Of a DNA stretch of 47,076 nucleotides, positions 43,532 through 47,076 are shown one piece after another. Numbering within the stretch: position 1 is the stretch's first letter; each line of letters opens with the position of its first letter. Source of the DNA: Rhodospirillaceae bacterium. Its GTDB lineage: Bacteria > Pseudomonadota > Alphaproteobacteria > Bin65. The translations under genes and the position numbers were made by a program. The DNA lies in contig VXNK01000152.1 in assembly GCA_009840595.1 (NCBI GenBank), positions 1 through 47,076 on the forward strand, written 5' to 3'. Below the pieces are notes generated by a model. That model saw only the letters and a list, made by a program, of their open reading frames with translations. It was not told where the DNA came from and made no database searches.

Positions 43532-46500
43532 ATGACCAACATCGCCGCCATCTCCCAGCGGATCTGGGACATGAAGTACCGGCTCAAGGGGCCGGACGGC
43601 GCGCCGGTCGACCGGACGATCGACGACACCTGGCGGCGGGTGGCGACGGCGCTGGCGGCGGTCGAGCGCGACCCGGCGGCGTGGGAGGACCGGTTCTTCG
43701 ACGCCATGCGCGATTTCCGCTTCCTGCCGGCCGGCCGCATTCTCGCCGGCGCCGGGGCGGACCGCAACGTCACCCTGTTCAACTGTTTCGTCATGGGCGA
43801 GATCCCGGACGACATGAGCGGCATCTTCCGCCAGCTCCGGGAAGCCGCGCTCACCATGCAGCAGGGCGGCGGCATCGGCTACGATTTCTCGACCCTGCGC
43901 CCGCGCGGCGCGCCGGTCCGCGGCGTCGGCGCCGATGCCTCCGGGCCGCTCTCCTTCATGGATGTCTGGGATTCCATGTGCCGAACCATCATGAGCGCCG
44001 GCCACCGCCGCGGCGCCATGATGGCGACCCTGCGCTGCGACCATCCGGATATCGAGGCCTTCATCGAGGCCAAGCGCGAGCCCGGCCGGCTGCGCATGTT
44101 CAACCTCTCGGTGCTGGTGACCGACGCCTTCATGGACGCCGTCCGGCGGGACGATCCGTGGGATCTCGTCTTCGGCGGCACGGTCTACCGCACCGTGCAG
44201 GCGCGGGCGCTGTGGGACAGCATCATGCGCGCGACCTACGCCTTCGCCGAGCCGGGCGTCATCTTCATCGACCGGATCAACCGGCAGAACCCGATCAACT
44301 ATGCCGAGACGATCCACGCCACCAACCCCTGCGTCACCGCCGATACCTGGGTGCATACCGGCGAGGGGCCGCGGCAGGTGCGCGATCTGGTCGGCTATCG
44401 GTTCAGGGCGCGGATCGACGGGCGGGATGTCGAGACCGGTCCGTCCGGCTTCTTCCCGACGGGCCGCAAGCCGGTGCTCGCGGTGCGGACGCGGGAGGGG
44501 CATTGCCTGCGCCTGACCGCCGATCACCGGGTGCTGACCGCCGGCTCCCGCACCCGGCATCGGATCGGCAGGGCGTGGAAGCCGGCCGGCGATCTGGCGG
44601 CGGGGGACATGATCGTCCTGCACGACCATCGCGCCGCGCCGTCCTGGCCCGGCCCCTATTCGCAGGAGCAAGGCTATCTGATCGGCCTGCTGGTCGGCGA
44701 CGGCACGCTGAAGGCCGACAAGGCGGTCTTGAGCGTTTGGAAGCGCCGCGCGGCCGGCAACGGAGAGGCGGTGCCGGACGGCGCGGACGGCGTGATGGCG
44801 GCGGCGCTGGCCGCGGCCAAGACGCTGCCGCATCGCGCCGACTTCGCGGGCTGGAGTCCGGTCCGGGGCCGCAGCGAGCACCGCTTGTCGCTCGCCGCCG
44901 TCAAGGCGCTGGCGCTCGATCTGGGCATGGCGCCGGGGCACAAGGACCTGACGCCGAAGATCGAAGCCGCATCCTCCGGCTTCGCGATCGGCTTCCTGCG
45001 CGGCTTCTTCGATGCCGATGGCAGCGTGCAGGGTACGCAGGAAAAGGGCGTCAGCATCCGCCTGGCGCAGAGCGACCTGGAACGGCTGCGAACCGTCCAG
45101 CGCATGCTGGCCCGGCTCGGCATCGTCGCCACGATCTATGCCGACCGCCGCCCGGCCCAGATGCGATCCCTGCCCGACGGCAAGGGCGGCCATCGGGCGT
45201 ACTACACCGGTGCGCAGCATGATCTCGTTATCGCCAACGAGAATGTCGGCCGCTATGCGGAACTGATCGGGTTCGCCGACACGGAGAAGCGGGCGAAGCT
45301 CGAATTTGCGCTCGCGAACTACAGGCGCCGGCCCAATCGGGAGCGCTTCCTGGCCGTGGTCGATACGGTCGAGCCGGACGGCGAGGAAGAGGTCTTCGAC
45401 GTCCGGGTGCCGGGCGTCAACGCCTTCGACGCCAACGGCCTCTATGTCCACAATTGCGGCGAGCAGCCGTTGCCGCCCTACGGCGCCTGCCTGCTCGGCT
45501 CGATCAATCTGGCGCGGCTGGTCCGGGAGCCGTTCGAGCCGGGCGCCGCGCTCGACCTCGAAGAATTGCGCGCGCTCACCGCCGTCGCCGTGCGCATGAT
45601 GGACAACGTTACCGACCTCTCGAACTTCCCGCTGGAAGCGCAGCGGGCGGAGGCGCTGGCCAAGCGGCGCATCGGGCTGGGCGTGACCGGGCTGGCCGAC
45701 GCGCTCATCATGTGCCGGGCGCGCTATGGCAGCGCGGAGGCCGTGCGGCTCGCCGGAGAATGGCTCGCGGCGGTGCAGAAGGCGGCGTATCTGGCCTCGG
45801 CCGATCTCGCCGCCGAGAAGGGCGCCTTCCCGCTGTTCGATGCGGAAAAATATCTCGCGACCCCGGCCATGGCCGAAGCGGACGGGGAAGTGCGCGACGC
45901 AATCCGCGCCAAGGGCCTGCGCAACGCCCTGCTGACCTCGATCGCGCCGACCGGCACGATCTCGCTGCTCGCCGACAACGTGTCCTCCGGCGTCGAGCCG
46001 GTCTTCACCTGGTCCTACACCCGCAACGTGCTTATGCCGGACGGCGCCCGGCGCGAGGAGGAGGTCGCCGACTACGCCTGGCGGCTCTACCGCCGGCTGA
46101 AGGGCGCGGATGCGCCGCTGCCGGACTGGTTCGTCGACGCCGGCGACCTCAGCCCGCGCGACCATGTCGTCATGCAGGCGGCGGTCCAGAAACATGTCGA
46201 CAGCTCGATCTCGAAGACCATCAACTGCCCGGAGGACATCGGCTTCGAAGCCTTCCGGGATGTCTACGCGCTGGCCTTCGACATGGGCTGCAAGGGCTGT
46301 ACGACCTACCGGCCGAACGACGTCACCGGTGCGGTGCTGACCGCCGGTCGGGACGCGAAACCGGCCGACGCGGCGCAGCAGGAACTGCCGCTCGCGCCGC
46401 CGCAGAAAGCGGCTGCGGCGAAGCCGGCGGACGATCTCGACGCCGGCGGGGTCGTCTACATGACCAGGCCGCTCGACCGGCCGGAAGCGCTGCCCGGCCG

Positions 46501-47050
46501 GACCTACAAGATCCGCTGGCCGGAGAGCGACCACGCCATCTACATCACGCTCAACGACATTATCCAGGACGGCCGGCGCCGGCCCTTCGAGATTTTCATC
46601 AACTCGAAGAATACCGAGCATTACGCCTGGACGGTCGGGCTGACGCGCATGATCAGCGCCGTGTTCCGGCGCGGCGGCGACGTCTCCTTCGTGGTCGAGG
46701 AGCTGAAGGCGGTGTTCGATCCGCGCGGCGGCCAGTGGGTCGGCCCGCGCTACGTCCCCAGCCTGCTCGCCGCCATCGGCGACGTCATCGAGCAGCACAT
46801 GATCGACATCGGCTTCCTGCCCGATCCGAAGGAGGCGCGGGAAGGCCGGCGCGAACTGAAGGTCGTCGGCGGTACGGAGGCGGCGATGGCCGCCGGCGCG
46901 GGTGCGGGCGGGAGCGCCGGAGGGCAGGCGGCCGCCGTAACGGGCGGCGGGCCGGGGCCCGGGGGGGCCCCCCCCGCCCAAAGCGGGGTCGCCCAAAATT
47001 GGCCCCGCGCCCCCGTGGGAGAAAAAAAAATAAGCGAACCACCACACTAA
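43532..47050 (+). CDS. nrdJ: Adenosylcobalamin-dependent ribonucleotide reductase, intein-containing
   Basis: Class II ribonucleotide reductase; reduces ribonucleotides using adenosylcobalamin and needs no oxygen. The encoded 1172 residues include a 375-residue intein; the spliced enzyme would be 797. Active-site Cys85 is in TLFNCFVMGEIPDD. The exteins join as HATNP/CGEQPLPPYGACLLGS; this is the catalytic N-P-C-G-E segment whose Cys carries the thiyl radical, followed 11 residues later by the second redox Cys. ALLTSIAPTGTISLLADNVS and GCKGCTTYRPNDVTGAVL are also family blocks. The C-terminal Cys-rich tail seen in many homologues is missing, and the last ~45 residues look artefactual (see findings). 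GGGGA precedes the ATG. Confidence 0.9.
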   Translation: MTNIAAISQRIWDMKYRLKGPDGAPVDRTIDDTWRRVATALAAVERDPAAWEDRFFDAMRDFRFLPAGRILAGAGADRNVTLFNCFVMGEIPDDMSGIFRQLREAALTMQQGGGIGYDFSTLRPRGAPVRGVGADASGPLSFMDVWDSMCRTIMSAGHRRGAMMATLRCDHPDIEAFIEAKREPGRLRMFNLSVLVTDAFMDAVRRDDPWDLVFGGTVYRTVQARALWDSIMRATYAFAEPGVIFIDRINRQNPINYAETIHATNPCVTADTWVHTGEGPRQVRDLVGYRFRARIDGRDVETGPSGFFPTGRKPVLAVRTREGHCLRLTADHRVLTAGSRTRHRIGRAWKPAGDLAAGDMIVLHDHRAAPSWPGPYSQEQGYLIGLLVGDGTLKADKAVLSVWKRRAAGNGEAVPDGADGVMAAALAAAKTLPHRADFAGWSPVRGRSEHRLSLAAVKALALDLGMAPGHKDLTPKIEAASSGFAIGFLRGFFDADGSVQGTQEKGVSIRLAQSDLERLRTVQRMLARLGIVATIYADRRPAQMRSLPDGKGGHRAYYTGAQHDLVIANENVGRYAELIGFADTEKRAKLEFALANYRRRPNRERFLAVVDTVEPDGEEEVFDVRVPGVNAFDANGLYVHNCGEQPLPPYGACLLGSINLARLVREPFEPGAALDLEELRALTAVAVRMMDNVTDLSNFPLEAQRAEALAKRRIGLGVTGLADALIMCRARYGSAEAVRLAGEWLAAVQKAAYLASADLAAEKGAFPLFDAEKYLATPAMAEADGEVRDAIRAKGLRNALLTSIAPTGTISLLADNVSSGVEPVFTWSYTRNVLMPDGARREEEVADYAWRLYRRLKGADAPLPDWFVDAGDLSPRDHVVMQAAVQKHVDSSISKTINCPEDIGFEAFRDVYALAFDMGCKGCTTYRPNDVTGAVLTAGRDAKPADAAQQELPLAPPQKAAAAKPADDLDAGGVVYMTRPLDRPEALPGRTYKIRWPESDHAIYITLNDIIQDGRRRPFEIFINSKNTEHYAWTVGLTRMISAVFRRGGDVSFVVEELKAVFDPRGGQWVGPRYVPSLLAAIGDVIEQHMIDIGFLPDPKEAREGRRELKVVGGTEAAMAAGAGAGGSAGGQAAAVTGGGPGPGGAPPAQSGVAQNWPRAPVGEKKISEPPH
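44330..45454 (+). other. Intein with LAGLIDADG homing endonuclease, in nrdJ
   Basis: 375 residues from Cys267 to Asn641 of the precursor. Block A begins CVTADTWVHTGEGPRQV with the nucleophilic Cys1, and block B has T63-A-D-H66 in RLTADHRVLT. The homing endonuclease has two LAGLIDADG-type motifs: GYLIGLLVGDG (intein residues 115-125) and GFLRGFFDADG (221-231). Block F is EEEVFDVRVPGVNAFDANG, and block G ends LYVHN before the +1 Cys, the catalytic residue of the host. All splicing residues (Cys1, block B His, penultimate His, Asn, +1 Cys) are present, so the intein looks active, as does the endonuclease. Confidence 0.93.
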
Positions 47051-47076
47051 CGCCGTTAAAAGGAGGGGGTGGCCGG
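46960..47076. other. Low-complexity, probably unreliable contig end
   Basis: Runs of G7, C8, A9 and G5 appear in quick succession from about 46960, with an abrupt change of composition after 46980 and a stop at 47048-47050. This is unlike the rest of the window and likely reflects poor sequence at a contig end. Confidence 0.55.

Noticed and set aside
42599..47047. Very long minus-strand open frame (about 1480 codons) antisense to nrdJ
   Set aside because: Its plus-strand partner is a clear RNR with an intein; the antisense frame past the GST start is Arg/Asp/Gly/Val-rich without family motifs, the usual result of GC-rich third positions.

Overview
The window is high-GC DNA with the strong codon bias and tight gene packing of an alphaproteobacterium. 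Family content fits this: a fused indolepyruvate oxidoreductase, the block prs-rplY-pth-ychF, ETF-QO, a DUF1491 protein and a B12-dependent ribonucleotide reductase. A Rhodospirillales-like host is plausible, but no rRNA or species marker is present. I see no tRNA, rRNA, CRISPR array or transposase. The last ~110 bases look like damaged or low-quality sequence, so the right edge is probably a contig end.

Layout. 1-334: nothing recognisable. 335-8429: housekeeping block (indolepyruvate oxidoreductase on minus; prs, rplY, pth, ychF and a dienelactone-hydrolase-like gene on plus). 8447-12214 (minus): a VOC protein, then the operon NAD(P)H-ferredoxin-type reductase, methylthioadenosine phosphorylase (mtnP) and class II aldolase, which suggests 5'-methylthioadenosine salvage by the DHAP shunt. 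12455-14625: MarR regulator overlapping an acyl-CoA ligase. 14670-17665: an AT-rich cassette holding a restriction-modification system (methyltransferase/specificity fusion, divergent XRE controller, broken MamI-like endonuclease), bounded by a 12-of-13 direct repeat. 17695-22112: GST, GlxA-type regulator, SnoaL-like protein, photolyase and a tandem thioredoxin/glutaredoxin-fold protein. 22407-24893: LinB/DhaA-type haloalkane dehalogenase, enoyl-CoA hydratase and TauE-type exporter. 24917-30341: ispE, a TPR lipidation/secretion-type protein and ETF-QO on minus, and a family-4-like uracil-DNA glycosylase on plus. 30354-33222: creatininase-family enzyme, a PIN toxin with a small partner, an orphan HigA-like antitoxin, a VOC protein and a DUF2442 protein.

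33317-36535: EamA transporter, isochorismatase-type amidohydrolase, and two divergently transcribed, unusual YrdC/Sua5-like paralogues. 36536-36919: intergenic region with a possible mini-ORF and a large palindromic element. 36920-41212: an acyl-CoA operon (MmgE/PrpD, MaoC, acyl-CoA dehydrogenase, CaiB) whose parts would suit a C5 dicarboxylate such as itaconate or mesaconate. 41412-43234: DUF1491, SDR and GST. 43532-47050: class II ribonucleotide reductase whose catalytic Cys motif NPCGEQ is split by a 375-residue intein with a LAGLIDADG endonuclease.

The strongest points for follow-up are the active-site intein, the frameshifted R-M cassette, the YrdC pair with its amidohydrolase, and the mtnP-aldolase operon that lacks mtnA.
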